A stretch of DNA of 64,000 nucleotides from Zea mays (Eukaryota > Streptophyta > Magnoliopsida > Poales > Poaceae): positions 85,370,683-85,434,682 of the forward strand of contig NC_050096.1 of the NCBI RefSeq assembly GCF_902167145.1, given 5' to 3'. Of this stretch, positions 43,471-53,916 are shown piece after piece. The translations under genes were made by a program, and so were the position numbers. The notes beneath the pieces are model-generated. The model did no database searches and was not told the origin of the DNA. It worked only from the letters and a program-made list of their open reading frames with translations. Every line of letters begins with the position of its first letter. Position 1 is the stretch's first letter.

Positions 43471-44173
43471 TTGGTGCCCACCTCCGGTGAACTCACTTCC
43501 ACAGTTGAGACGATGGCTTCGTTCAACAACCAAGTTGTAGCACCTTCAGTCACGAAGCTGGTGCTCCCAATCACGGGCAGTTCAAGTTCAAAGCCAGCCA
43601 ACAAGAAGCAGAAGAAGGAAGCGCAGAGAAGAGTGCAGCATGTTGGGGTGCAAGGACCCTTCGTCGGGTCCAAGTGGTCTCACATCCCAATTACCTTCTC
43701 CCAAGAGGATCTTCAGCTAAAAGACTATCCTCACAATGATGATATGGTCATATCTTGTGTCATCAAGGGATTTCTGGTCCACAATGTTCTGGTTGACACA
43801 GGCAGTGCAGCGGACATTATATTTGCAAAGGCTTTCAAGCAGATGCAAGAACCAGAGGACAAGATTCATGATGCTACACACCCTCTTTGTGGCTTCGGAG
43901 GACGGCAGATTATGACACTTGGCAAAATCACAATGCCAGTCACCTTCGGTTATGTCCACAACACAAGAACTGAGCAAGTTGTTTTTGACATTGTCGACAT
44001 GGAATACCCGTACAATGCAATCATTGGTCGAGGAACACTTAATGCCTTCGAAGCAATACTTCATCCAGCATACTTGTGCATAAGATACCTTCGGAGCAAG
44101 GGCCCATTGCCATCCATGGAAGTCAAGAAGCTGCTAGAAGGGCCGAAGGGAGCTGGATAGATTCAAAGGCAAT

Positions 44174-44382
44174 TAGGGATGGCAACGGGCACATTTTACC
44201 CGCGTGCCCGCGGGTAAAAACCCTATAAGGTGCGGGTTTGGGTGTGAGTTTGTACCTGTGGGTACGGGTTTGATTCTCAACCCGGCGGGTTTTTTCTCGT
44301 GGGTATGAAAATGTTGTACCCGTGCCTGCAAACCCGCATACCCGCGCGCGTGTGTATATATATATATATATGTATGTATATG

Positions 44383-44415
<33 letters not shown>

Positions 44416-44680
44416 GTATATATATGTATATATATGTATGTATATATATGTATGTGTATGTATGTATATATATGTATATATGTATATGTATATGTATATA
44501 TATAATATGACAACTTGTGGGTATTGTGCCCGCGGGTGCCATAAACCCGCGGGTACCGGGTTTGGGTAACATACGCTACCCGTCGTGGGTAGCGGGTGCG
44601 GGTACGGGTTTAACATTAATCTCGCGGGTACGGGTTTGTAATCTCTATACCCGCGGGTTTTAAACCCGTTGCCATCCCTA
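44174..44680. mobile_element. Non-autonomous hAT element (507 bp), TSD AAGGCAAT
   Basis: Terminal inverted repeats TAGGGATGGCAACGGG (44174-44189) and its complement ending CCGTTGCCATCCCTA (44680), flanked by a perfect 8-bp TSD AAGGCAAT (44166-44173 and 44681-44688). The empty site is visible in the first Gypsy B copy at about 35270. 8-bp TSDs are the mark of hAT. The inside has no transposase, only GCGGGTA-rich ends and a TA/TG microsatellite. The Tyr/Ile frames across it are repeat artefacts. Confidence 0.95.
44352..44512. repeat. TA/TG compound microsatellite inside the hAT
   Basis: TATATATGTATG-type repeats over about 160 bp in the middle of the element. The run is near-palindromic and can form cruciforms; it is also a hypermutable marker. 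Confidence 0.95.
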
Positions 44681-44777
44681 AAGGCAATCCACAACATAGA
44701 TGGAGCCAAAGCTTGTCAACAATATAAGCACAAAAGAGAGAAGGCTGCTTCGGCAGATCAGCCGAAGCCTATGCTTC

Positions 44778-45204
44778 AAAAATTCAATTGGTATAATTTC
44801 TTCTGGTATCTGTTTTAAAAACCCTCTTGATAAGCAAAGGGCGGAATTTCTTTAGGGGGAGCTTTTATCTAGTCAAAGGAAAAGCATTTGAAACAGGGGG
44901 AGAAATTTAAAATCTTAAAAATGCTTCTTCAAATCATATTCTTATACCTTTGGCTATTTGCAAAAGAATTAGAAAAGTTTTTTTCTGAGAGATTTGCAAA
45001 AACAAGCAAGTGGTGCAAATGTGGTCCAAAATGTTAAAAAGAAGAAAGTAATCACATTTATTCTTAGATTTATGTAGAAAGTCTTTCAATTGGATAAAAT
45101 ATAAGTAACCTATGCACATCTATCATAATTGCAAACTAGTTACATTTCTACACTTTACATTTGCTTTGGTTTGTGTTGGCATCAATCACCAAAAAGGGGG
45201 AGAT
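44778..45204 (+). other. Copia-2 3' UTR and polypurine tracts
   Basis: Resumes Copia-2 after Gypsy B. It corresponds to part of the Copia-1 3' UTR. Purine tracts AGGGGGAG at 44856-44863 and CAGGGGGAGAAA at 44895-44906, and the terminal AAAAAGGGGGAGAT that abuts the LTR at 45191-45204. No coding sequence of RT or RNase H is found here. Confidence 0.8.
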
Positions 45205-46450
45205 TGAAAGGGAAATGGGCTTAATCATTTCCTATAATCGATTTTTGTGTTTGATGTCCATCACAAACCAAGTAGACTAACAAGTTTGCCTAGTTGTCAT
45301 GTATCTCAGGTGCATAAGGTTCAATATAAACCAAGAAAGAATTAAGTTGGGGACTCAAATAAGTATGGAGCAAAGACATGAAATGGTGCTACCTGTGGCG
45401 CATCGGACAGTGTCCGGTGCCCTAGGCCGAGCACCCAGCAAACTGCTCACTCTCGGGTTTTTCCATGGAACGCTCCACTATAATTCACCGGGCTGTCCGG
45501 TGAGCCAACAGAGCAACGGTAACCTGCGCCCAACGGTCGAATGTAAAAGGTGAACAGTGCAAGTCAGAAGTCAGAGTAGAAAGTCAGAACGCACCGGACA
45601 TGTCCGATGTGCCACCGGACTGTCCGGTGCAGCTACAGGACAAAGGACTCCAACGGTCAACCGTTCCAAACCCCAATGACATGCTGACGTGGAACGCATC
45701 GGACAATGAACAGTGCCCTGTCCGGTGCACCACCAGACTGTCCGGTGCGCCATCGCCAGCAACGGCTAGAATAGTGGTTGGGGTTATAAATACCCCACAA
45801 CTACCTCCATTCGAGTCATCCAAGTTTTCTGAACTCAACATTCAATACAAGAGCAAAATACTACACTCCATGACGTAATCAATAGATCAAATCCCCTCCA
45901 AGCCTCCAAATCAACTCAATTGCTTAGCGACTTGGGAGGGGTGTTTTGTGTTCTTTTGTTGCTCTTGTTGCTTGGATTGCTTTCTCCTTATCATTCTTAT
46001 TTCTCTAAGTGCTTTGTAAAGGTAGCAAGAGATATCTAAGTGTGTGGTGATCCTTGCGGGGTCTTAGTGACCCAAGTGATTAAGGAGAAGCCTCGACTGG
46101 TCTGTATGATCGATTGAGAGAGGGAAAGGGTTGGAATAGACCCGGCCTTTGTGGCCTCCTCAACGGGGACTAGGTTCTTTGGAACCGAACCTCGGTAAAC
46201 AAATCATCGTGCTCACTTGTTGATCTTCACTTGATTTGTTTCCCCTCTTTCCTCTCTCTAAAAGTTTCCTTGCTCATATTGATTTAAGTTTGCTCCCAAA
46301 CGTTATCCGCATTGATTGAGCAACTCCCAGCAAGGAGAACTATATTTCGAACTCTGATTTAATTCTAACGCTAACACCAGCCTTAGTGCGTGTTCAATGT
46401 TTATAATTTTCAGGTTTTGCCTATTCACCCCCCCCTCTAGGCGACTTTCA
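45205..46450 (+). repeat. 3' LTR of Copia-2
   Basis: 1246 bp, TGAAAGGGAAATGGG...GGCGACTTTCA. TATAAATACCCC at 45785-45796. Palindromic CACCGGAC modules lie at 45400-45760, upstream of the TATA. It retains a module (GACAGTGTCCGGTG near 45406) that the 5' LTR has lost. Confidence 0.92.
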
Positions 46451-46455
46451 GTGGC

Positions 46456-46803
46456 ACCATACCGGAAACACTACCTCGCACGACTCAGAGGAGGGGGAAC
46501 CCGCCACGACAACCGAATGACTCTCTCTCTCTCTCTAAGAGACACCGGTGTAAGGCCTATCACTTGAGATATAAAAAGGAAGCTCCTTCTTCTCCTCACA
46601 CACAAGCACACTAGTTGTAACATGCCCAAGGCAATACTACGATAAGCACTACACTGGAGTAGGGTGCGAACCTAAACTAGTATAAACCTCTGTCCCAAGT
46701 TCATCGTTCGAGTCTCCGTGATTCACCATTCAGAGCGAGTTCGTGCTAGCATCCCCCACCGAACACAAATCTTATTGTCCACCGGTTTCTTAAACCATGA
46801 CAA
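46456..46803 (+). mobile_element. Gypsy LTR-like segment, right part
   Basis: Continues the segment interrupted at 10644. It has a short CT run (46517-46532), TATA-like ATATAAAAAG (46569-46577) and a 3' part ending CGGTTTCTTAAACCATGACA, the type of ending seen in grass Tat LTRs. No primer site follows, so this is a solo LTR, and Copia-4 gag resumes at once after the TGAGTTT repeat. Confidence 0.5.
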
Positions 46804-46990
46804 TGAGTTTATCAGGATTATGAGAGCTTTCATCCTGTCGCAAGTGACTCTCCAAACTTTTAGATCCACAACTTCTAGGTAGCAAGTCATGCTAGTACTA
46901 TAATAGGAAGTTAGTGTCGTAAAAGTGAGGTGGTATATCAGTATCCATCCATCCCACTCTTAATAGTGTTGGCTCGACGACAGTTAAGCC
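46804..46990 (-). pseudogene. Copia-4 Gag fragment, N-terminal part
   Basis: The minus-strand frames read MDTDIPPHF, then LEVVDLKVWRVT and NPDKLI, with one-base shifts and stops between them. These are the N-terminal words of the same Copia Gag whose middle lies at 9977-9771. The break point between NPDKL and KLTVSEE is the insertion site of the Gypsy LTR-like segment. Confidence 0.7.
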
Positions 46991-47028
46991 AAAAAGGTTC
47001 CTAATGAGCCACTGACTTTAATACCAAT

Positions 47029-47530
47029 TGAAAGTAACGTGGATGCCTAAGAGGGGGTGAACTAGGACTTCTATCTGTCGCACTCTAAACTAGGCTGCTA
47101 TTTTTACCACCTAAACAAAACATATGAAAAATACCAAAATGCTAGTGCAACTAAGGTTTTGTCTAAGTGTTGCTTTCTCTACCGTAAAACAGAGTTTATG
47201 CAACCTAAGTTACAGTCCTACCAATTAGCCTATAATCTAAGCTAAGAATTGTAAGGCACGCAACTAAAGGAAACAATATAAATATGGAAGCTTAAATGAC
47301 ATAGAGATGCAAACTCTCGTTGATGCACCGATATTATTACCGAGGAATCAAGAACCACGAAAGGTTCATACTAGTCCTCGTTGGTGCCCCTACGCAAAGA
47401 GAAGCCCACGCGAGGGCCAAGTACCTAGATAGGTAATTCCGTGGATAGCCGTAGATCTTCTCACGCGTATGTGGTGCTCTACTTCCAGCCTCTCTTATAT
47501 GCTCCCCACCATCTTCACTATCAAGCTTCT
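47029..47530 (-). repeat. LTR of Copia-4 (outer end uncertain)
   Basis: In minus orientation the sequence ends ...CCTCTTAGGCATCCACGTTACTTTCA at 47029, followed by ATTGGTATTAAAGTC (47028-47014), a decayed initiator-Met primer site. The leader and gag follow towards the left. The opposite end could not be found; coordinates near 47530 are a guess based on a change in base composition. Confidence 0.5.
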
Positions 47531-48230
47531 AACCAAAATGTCGAGGGCCAAGGCCCGGGCTGTCAGAAGCTTCGTCTCTAGAAACAAACTCTCACGTGGC
47601 CGCCGAGGGGTTTGTGTTGCAGATCACGGGAAGAATCCAGGGTCCTCGCAACTAAATTCGGTTACCCTAGACGCGGGATCTTCGGGCGAGCTTCGTCAGG
47701 GATTCAAGAATCAGTCGTGACCCCCCTGGACATATATGAGACCCGCGCCCTGGGGCCATTGGCGGTAGATGGGGGAGAAACCTGGGGCGCTATAACGAGA
47801 GCTCGATGAAGGGTTGGGACGCTCGCCATGCTCACAGGGAGTCTCTTCATGGGATTCATTGGATGGGGGAAACCTTGGCGCCGCTGCAACTCCTCGTCGT
47901 GGGAGTTTCATCACGGCGGATCCGCTCTGTGCCGTGGGTGGGCTCCTGCTGGCGTCATTTGTGGTAATATGTCGTTTACCAAAGTTCATCGTGGCCTGGT
48001 CATAGCGTAACCCCAAGTGTCGTAGTGATTCGCTCACTGGGTTGTGCGAAATTCGTCGCTGGAGGGGTGTATTCGCCGCCGTTGTGGTCTACGCCGCCGC
48101 CTGGTGCTGACCAAACGTACAAGAAGAGTCGTGCGCTGTGCAATCGATGATCGACGGTGGAGATTAGAAGTTAGTACCTTTCCAGCACATTTAGATCGGG
48201 CCGTAGATTTTGGGATGGTCGGTTGAGATC
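47531..48230. other. GC-rich sequence, part of Copia-4 LTR or of the old Del/Tekay LTR
   Basis: No coding frame of known type. It is GC-rich, like the upstream third of the Del/Tekay-like LTRs (for example 54420-54960). It could be the beginning of the plus-strand LTR that is certain from about 48340 on. I cannot place the boundary between the two elements. Confidence 0.3.
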
Positions 48231-48339
48231 ATAAGCCGCATCCTGATCTAGCGGCCCATAAGAGACACTCGTTGATTAAAAGCCAAATCAAATCTGGGCT
48301 CTTGAAATCAGATCGGAGTATCGGAGAGCTAGGGATCAC

Positions 48340-49119
48340 AGATACCCCTTCGCCGAGCCATTTTGCTAAAGAGACCGTGTATTTTCCCAAAATAAACCCG
48401 TCGTCCACGACAATATAAAGAACAATACAGATCAGTCCTATTTTTCGCAAGTTAGACCCTGAGCTCTCTGGTAATTATGTCCGCGATCCAGATTCATTAG
48501 TAAAATTCAGAATTAAATCAAAAAATGATTTCTAGTATAAAAATAATTCTAGAAACTTGTTTAATTCATAAGTAATTTATTGTAACTCCTTTTTTATCCA
48601 TTTCAGTTGCATTAGTCTCATACTAATATTGTTTATCATCTAGTAACCTTGTATTACTATGAAACCTATGGTTAAAATATTGTACCTCACTTATTTTATA
48701 GTAGACAATTAAATCTTCGGAAAGTCATAACTTTATAACTGTTACTCCGAATTTAGTGGTTCTCGAACCTACGATCTCGTTACGATGCGTAGAACATTAT
48801 TATACATTTTTTCTTATGTTTGGTGTGATGTTGATTTTGCCTATACCATGTTTGTTTGTATTGCTACGAGTAGCAACGAGGTTACGAGTCACTTGAAGAC
48901 TAAGTTGGTACCTGGGAATCACGAGTCTAAGGCAAGTTGTGCCCTTGATCACTCTTCTTTACCTAATAATGTTCTTGTTAATAATTGTGACATGCTCAGG
49001 TTAATTTGATAGGATCTAATAGGTTTCTCTAGTATTGTTTATCCCACACCTTGTAGACAAAAGAACTATTGGGTAGTTTTGCTATCGCTCTACCTGGTTT
49101 TGGGAAAATAATGTTACAA
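48340..49119 (+). mobile_element. Old Del/Tekay-like LTR, first segment
   Basis: Segments match, with divergence, the young LTR at 53917-57202 in the same order. 48540-48600 (CTAGAAACTTGTTTAATTC) corresponds to 55565-55600, 48815-48870 to 55845-55890, and 49010-49119 to 56040-56160. The old LTR is cut at 49119 by a Helitron, resumes at 53716-53916, is cut again by the young element and ends at 61771-62302. Its own start and any partner LTR are not identified. Confidence 0.75.
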
Positions 49120-49120
49120 C

Positions 49121-49476
49121 TAGGTCAGTGTCGTGCGTTGCAACGGGGACATATAATATCTCGATAACTTATATATGCACATATGTGTTATATAGTTATG
49201 AGATAAAGGATGACATATACGAGCTGTCCGAGATGACATCGAAGAGAAACTCGGGCCTATGACGCACGAGCACTCACCTAGTGTATTATATAAGATAGGT
49301 CAGTGTCTGTGCATAGCATCTGGAACATATAATATCTCGATAACTTATATATATACAAATATGTGTTATATGATTATGAGATGGATGACAATATCCACAA
49401 GCCATCCAGAATGATATCAAGGAGAAACTCAGGCCTGTAACGCACGGACACTCACCTAATAGTGTATTATATAAAA
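49121..49476 (-). repeat. Tandem duplication of the Helitron 3' end (175-bp unit)
   Basis: The unit starting TAGGTCAGTGTC at 49121 recurs at 49296 with TAGGTCAGTGTC. Both go on with ACATATAATATCTCGATAAC and the GAGAAACTC(G/A)GGCCT block. More distant copies of the GTCAGTGCGTTGCAAC word lie near 50385 and, weaker, 50592. Only the outermost copy has the complete CTAG end next to the host junction. Confidence 0.85.
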
Positions 49477-49941
49477 TTTAACAAGAAGATTTAATGGCAA
49501 AAATTCAAAATCAATAAATATAAAATAAACATAAGCATAACTATCTATTTCATCTAGTTTTTTTCCATAATACGATCAAGGTACTCTTGTATATTTCCAG
49601 GACTGTTAAATCGATGTGTTCCTCTCGTATGTCAACAGATCAATAAATAAATTCCTACGCAGAGTTGCACCATCATGTAAAGAAATGTTATAAGTAATAT
49701 TATCCTTAACTACAAATTACATATATGCTATTATTCTCACCATACTAAGTTGCGCTCTTAAACCACTGTCCCACCACTCCATAATGTGCAGAGCAAAATG
49801 ACCAGTATTAAGACTGAAAAAGTTGCCAACTTTGTTATATTATGAAATTATAAACATAACATCTATATATATATATATATATGACATAATTTTAAGTAAT
49901 TACCCTTTTAATTCGATTGGAGCATCAGGTCGAATTGAATG

Positions 49942-50165
49942 TCACCACATATAAATGTCATGTGACCATCCAATACGTTTGACACCGTATGTAACCTTAT
50001 ATTTCTTCGAAATAAGAAGAAAAGTTTCCCAAAATCTTTTTAGTGGTATATCTTTGCACCATTCTGGAGTAGGTGTGAAATTAAACACAGACACAAATTT
50101 GGTTGCATGATTAATACGAAAAGTACATAGCATGTAGAGTATCTCCATGGCATAAGAACCTGCAA
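49942..50165 (-). other. Possible captured exon, unidentified
   Basis: A minus-strand frame of 84 codons with ordinary composition, including FNFTPTPEWCKDIPLKRFWE and KYKVTYGVKRIG. It reads like real protein sequence, but I cannot name a family. It lies in Helitron orientation. It could be an exon of a third captured gene or chance. Confidence 0.3.
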
Positions 50166-51254
50166 ACCATGAGACATTAGAATTATATGTTTGCACAATT
50201 TATTTAACTATATAGATCAAAGAAATTCTGACTTACAAATTGCAAAGTGTGATGTAATAATTCATTTGAGGCTAATTATTTTATGTTTTTACCAACTCTA
50301 TCGCGCTAGGATCCTTATATGACTTCGCTTCTTCGTCAAAACCACACATTTCCTAGAGAAAACATAATAATATAATAGAGAAGTGTCAGTGCGTTGCAAC
50401 AGAACATATAATACCATGATAACATATAATAACACGATAACTCATGTACAAATATGTGTTATACCGTTATAAGAAAATGTTTCGTAATCCATTTGTGATC
50501 CTAGTCATACATAAATTTTGTTATTTTAATCTAGTTATTTGACCACTATATTGCAATATCATACAAACTTCTATATATGACAGTACAATACTCGTGTGTT
50601 GCAACAGCATACAAATATTGGATGAAATGTTAGTACACAACGATAAATAAACAATACATATACTATCATCAACCTCAATGTGTGTAAGTGTGTTATATGC
50701 AAAGGGAACATTGCTCAATCCAGGCCCAAAGAAATGTAGGAAGGTCTGATTTTATTTTTGATAACAATAAATCTATAATTTCAGATGATATGCGATTATA
50801 TTTTATAATAAACCTATCTTATGTCTCCTTTTTAGATGAATTAGATCCTTTATTCTTTATTTTTTCTATTTATTAGGCTTTGGTAACGAGAGTCATATAC
50901 TCATATCGATGCCTTTATCGATTGATCCACAGATACACAAAAGATAGAAATAAGAAAAATAAAAGTACTCATGTAATCAAGTCACAAAATTGCATGAAGA
51001 CTCTATCCGATGGGGTACAATATATTGCAAAAAAAGTGCAAGAGTGTGGGGCTGCACCAACAAAATAACAACTTTGTGAAAGAGGAGCCACCTAAAGATA
51101 AATCTTGTACAACAAATATGAGAATTCAATCATAGACCAACTAATAGAATAGTCATATAAAAATAACTTTGGCCAACTAGCAATGTTCTTAATTAAATAT
51201 CCTGATGTTTGCAGCCATATCATTTAACACTATGACCAGATATGAAGTGACTCA

Positions 51255-51339
51255 GTAGTAGCAGTGGTGAGGTCACACGTTTCTCAATAGCGAGAACAAC
51301 ACCATCCTTCGTCTTCAACCCAATTGCAGTGGATCCCAA
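51255..51339 (-). pseudogene. Proteasome subunit alpha-5-like exon fragment
   Basis: Following an AATACAG acceptor, the frame reads [20 protein letters not shown] and RVTSPLL. This matches the conserved 20S proteasome alpha-type-5 (PAE) segment, with the GSTAIGL strand and the KDGVVLA(V/I)EKR motif. After SPLL the expected continuation is lost, so only one exon was captured. The alpha-5 subunit is part of the gated ring that lets substrates into the proteasome. As a lone exon inside a Helitron it has no likely function, though it could be spliced into Helitron transcripts. Confidence 0.75.
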
Positions 51340-52052
51340 CTGTATTAGCAAAACAAACAACAACATAAGCATCACTTCGTCACGAACCCTCATATGAATC
51401 CTGGAACTAAAAGGTCCTAGCATTTTAATACAAGTACTTGTCCTTGAGCTATTCTCTACTTAATGCTAGTGGCACACAACAACCTGACTGACAAGGGATA
51501 AAAACAAAAAAAACTTGGCATTACATCCTAGATGACATAGTACCAAACTAACGAGACACACAACCACAAAACATTGCAAATCACAAACTTAAATTAGTAA
51601 GAACAAGTGAGACATCTCCAGAGTCCAGACTTCATCATACAACACCATCCATTCATAAATCCTAATTAATAATTTGTTAATCATAAGAAACCCACCTACT
51701 CCTTTTCAGGTTTTGCACTCACACAACTGCCAAACCCCCAAATCTGCCCCGTCCAGCCACAAAAACACATAACTTCTGCTAACACACAACAAACCCACAC
51801 ATTGCCAGTCGACATCTTGGCATCCTCGTTGCTCAGATTCAATCGAGCGCCTAAACAGCAAACAACAGAAACCTATTCAGTTTAGGCCAATAGGCCATAA
51901 ATGGCCCTGCAAACAGTCGACACAGACCATGTGGACGACGCACTGGGCTGTGTAACCAATGATCTAGAAACGAAGTGTTTTAGAGTCCTTGGAAATTTAA
52001 TCACAAACCAAAGCAGCAAGCGAGGAGGCGAAAGGGCGCGTTGAAGGGATAC

Positions 52053-52193
52053 CAGCTTGGTCGTCTCGGGTAGCACGAGCCACTGCGAATACAACACATC
52101 AGCGATGGAGTTCTCACGAAGCGCGCCCGGGGCAAGCTCCACCAGCTGCAGCAGCTCCGGGTCCAGCGCTGCCGCGTCCCTCCTCGTCGGTCC
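52053..52193 (-). pseudogene. Captured exon encoding a DPELLQL...QWLVLPET segment
   Basis: A 141-base exon (47 codons) in good splice context (CTTTTCAG acceptor; CTG/GTATCC donor) reads [38 protein letters not shown] and LVLPETTKL. The codon use and GC content are those of a grass gene. From memory the pattern is reminiscent of the N-terminal part of plant protein phosphatase 2A B''-type regulatory subunits, but this is weak. It is a different gene from the proteasome fragment, so this Helitron has captured at least two. Confidence 0.5.
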
Positions 52194-53484
52194 CTGAAAA
52201 GGGGTGGAGGACATCAGACAACACGACGACGACCCCATGCGCACGGGAGGCTGCTGGCGGCGGTGGAGGCTCGACCACGGCAAAAAAAAATATTTCACAT
52301 AAGAGTAGATCTAGAAACATCATTCATTCAATTGATCAAATGGAGAGCAGCGGTTGTTTTACAATGTACAAATAACGCGAGACAGCAGGCACCACTACAA
52401 CTAGCTACACATCACCATCCCTTGTAATCTTAGCAAACAAACGAACAAATCAACCAGCGTATCGGACTACCACTATAAATCAAACTCCAGCTAACATACT
52501 AGATTTACTAATCAAGTAGCATACAATTCACATGGTATTTAAGTCAAGGAAAGATTCTACAAGGTGATCAGTTTTTGTAACCCCTTGATATGATAATACT
52601 GGGAAAACATTATACAAAATTGGATAGATTTAGTTTCTCAACAGTGGCATGTGCATTTGCTTAAGACAAAGAATAGTCTCATATATGTTACTCAGTTTAA
52701 ATGCTAACCTGATAAATAAGACAGAGTCACATGCTTTAAGCCGTTTCACACCCACAAAAATACTACATCCAATTGTTAGAAGATGTCAGCTTGGCTTGCC
52801 TACAAGGAACATCATGGCAAGAAAAATTTAGACAATATGTTTAACTATTTGGTTATATTGATTTTTACAAAATACTATTCAATAAATGGTAAGCACCTTG
52901 TGCATCATATTCTAATGCCCAACTCTAGGCAAGCAGTCATTCTCTCTGCCAGTTTTATTATACTTGAGCTTCATCATAAGTAAAATATAAAAGACTAAAT
53001 ATGTTGCAAAAAATATGACTGGTGTTAGTTATCAAACTCACAAAGAGTTGCTCCAGTTTATAAAACAGGAGTTCATCCCAAAACAGGAGTATATTAACTA
53101 TGACAAAGAAGGGTAATATGAACATTAAAAAATGCTTCAAAAGCCACTGCTGCAATAAGAGTGGAGCGACATTGGACCTCTTACCCTTTATATTGTTTTT
53201 TCTCTATAATTTATCTTCATACTCGATAGGATTTTCCCCCACTGTTTTCGCTAAAAAAACACGAGTGGGTTTCAACCTACCCGAGGAGCAAGTAAAATTC
53301 TTGCCTGGATTGAAGCCAACGTTCGGCTGTCAAAATAAAATAAACGACCACCATGTAACACAAAACAACTGTAGTTGGCTTGGTTAAGTGTGTGCTTCTC
53401 TACCGAATCGGTCACAGTTCGATTCCTGCTCGCCACATATTTTTGCCGCGCGGGAGAGGGAGGCCATGGCTGGTGACAGAACAA

Positions 53485-53522
53485 CGAGAGGCAGGCTACC
53501 CTTACAGCCTTAATAACTCTTA
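53485..53522 (-). repeat. Internal copy of the Helitron 5'-end sequence
   Basis: GGCAGGCTACCCTTACAGCC followed by TTAATAA nearly repeats the sequence next to the true 5' end at 53679-53708. It lacks the terminal TAGTAGAGA. It may mark the end of an older Helitron into which, or next to which, the present one was formed. Confidence 0.7.
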
Positions 53523-53715
53523 TATCTTCTACTATAATATTAAAATAAGATGTAGTGTGGTGGATATGTTGTCTCTAATCTAGCAGCGGGTCTTGAGTTC
53601 AATTCGCAATTCTTGCAGATTTCATTTTTTTAGCCATAACATGAATGAGGGCAAAACAGGAAATAAAAAAGGCAGAACGGCAGGCTACCCTTACCGCCTT
53701 AATAAGTAGTAGAGA

Positions 53716-53916
53716 TATGATCATGATCCAATTCTGTTGTTGTTTTAATTCATGTTCATGATAAGATCATTATGTTAATTGGAACATGGAGCGACCACCC
53801 AGGAAAATAGTGCTACCACAAGGGTGGTATGGGACACCCTTGGCTGACTAATTAGGAAAGCTAGTGGAAGACTACCTTACCCGAAAGGGGCAAGGGCGGT
53901 TGAGGAGCTGCATATA
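53716..53916 (+). mobile_element. Old Del/Tekay-like LTR, second segment
   Basis: Continues 49119 after the Helitron. It parallels 56155-56360 in the young LTR, with the GACAAGATCATT/GATAAGATCATT and CCGAAAGGGGCAAGGGC words. It ends at ATATA (53912-53916), the left TSD of the young element. Confidence 0.85.

Larger units (their letters stand above)
43471..44777 (+). pseudogene. Second, partial internal copy of Gypsy B (protease part)
   Basis: After the LTR, internal sequence restarts with TTGGTGCCCACCTCCGG (primer-site region) and the same gag-less 5' end as the first copy, then protease with HNVLVDTGSAADIIFAKAF and IIGRGTLNAF. Here DTGSAAD is intact. A one-base loss near 44082 shifts the frame, and the hAT at 44174-44680 interrupts the sequence. 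The copy stops at ATGCTTC (44777), equivalent to 35370 in the first copy, and Copia-2 3' UTR follows. Confidence 0.9.
10645..46450 (+). mobile_element. Sirevirus-type Copia retrotransposon (Copia-2), nested
   Basis: The outer limits are TGAAAGGGAAATGGG (10645) and GGCGACTTTCA (46450), flanked by a perfect TSD GTGGC (10640-10644 and 46451-46455). In order it has: LTR 10645-11850, initiator-Met primer site, gag start (11900), Gypsy A insertion, gag end, protease, integrase and reverse transcriptase (about 30760-33949), Gypsy B insertion, 3' UTR with purine tracts (44778-45204) and LTR 45205-46450. Only about 7 kb of the span is the element's own DNA. Both insertions went along with loss of Copia sequence: the middle of gag, and the end of RT plus RNase H, are missing. 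The LTRs differ by many substitutions and indels, so it is the oldest Sirevirus here. Confidence 0.92.
49120..53715 (-). mobile_element. Helitron carrying host-gene exons
   Basis: On the minus strand the 5' end is TCTCTACTACTTATTAAG (53715 downwards). The 3' end is CCGTTGCAACGCACGACACT followed by GACCTAG (to 49120), the standard grass Helitron 3' motif with CTAG. It sits between an A (49119) and a T (53716), with no TSD, as expected. The flanks join into a continuous LTR sequence homologous to 56130-56190, so the empty site is known. It encodes no Rep/helicase that I can see; it is non-autonomous. Two or three exon-like fragments of host genes lie inside in the same orientation. Confidence 0.88.

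Noticed and set aside
44277..44513. Tyr/Ile-rich open frames on both strands
   Set aside because: They are translations of the TA/TG microsatellite inside the hAT element.
47469..48226. Several 60-108-codon frames in the GC-rich stretch
   Set aside because: Overlapping frames on both strands with low-complexity composition; no domain, and position fits LTR sequence.
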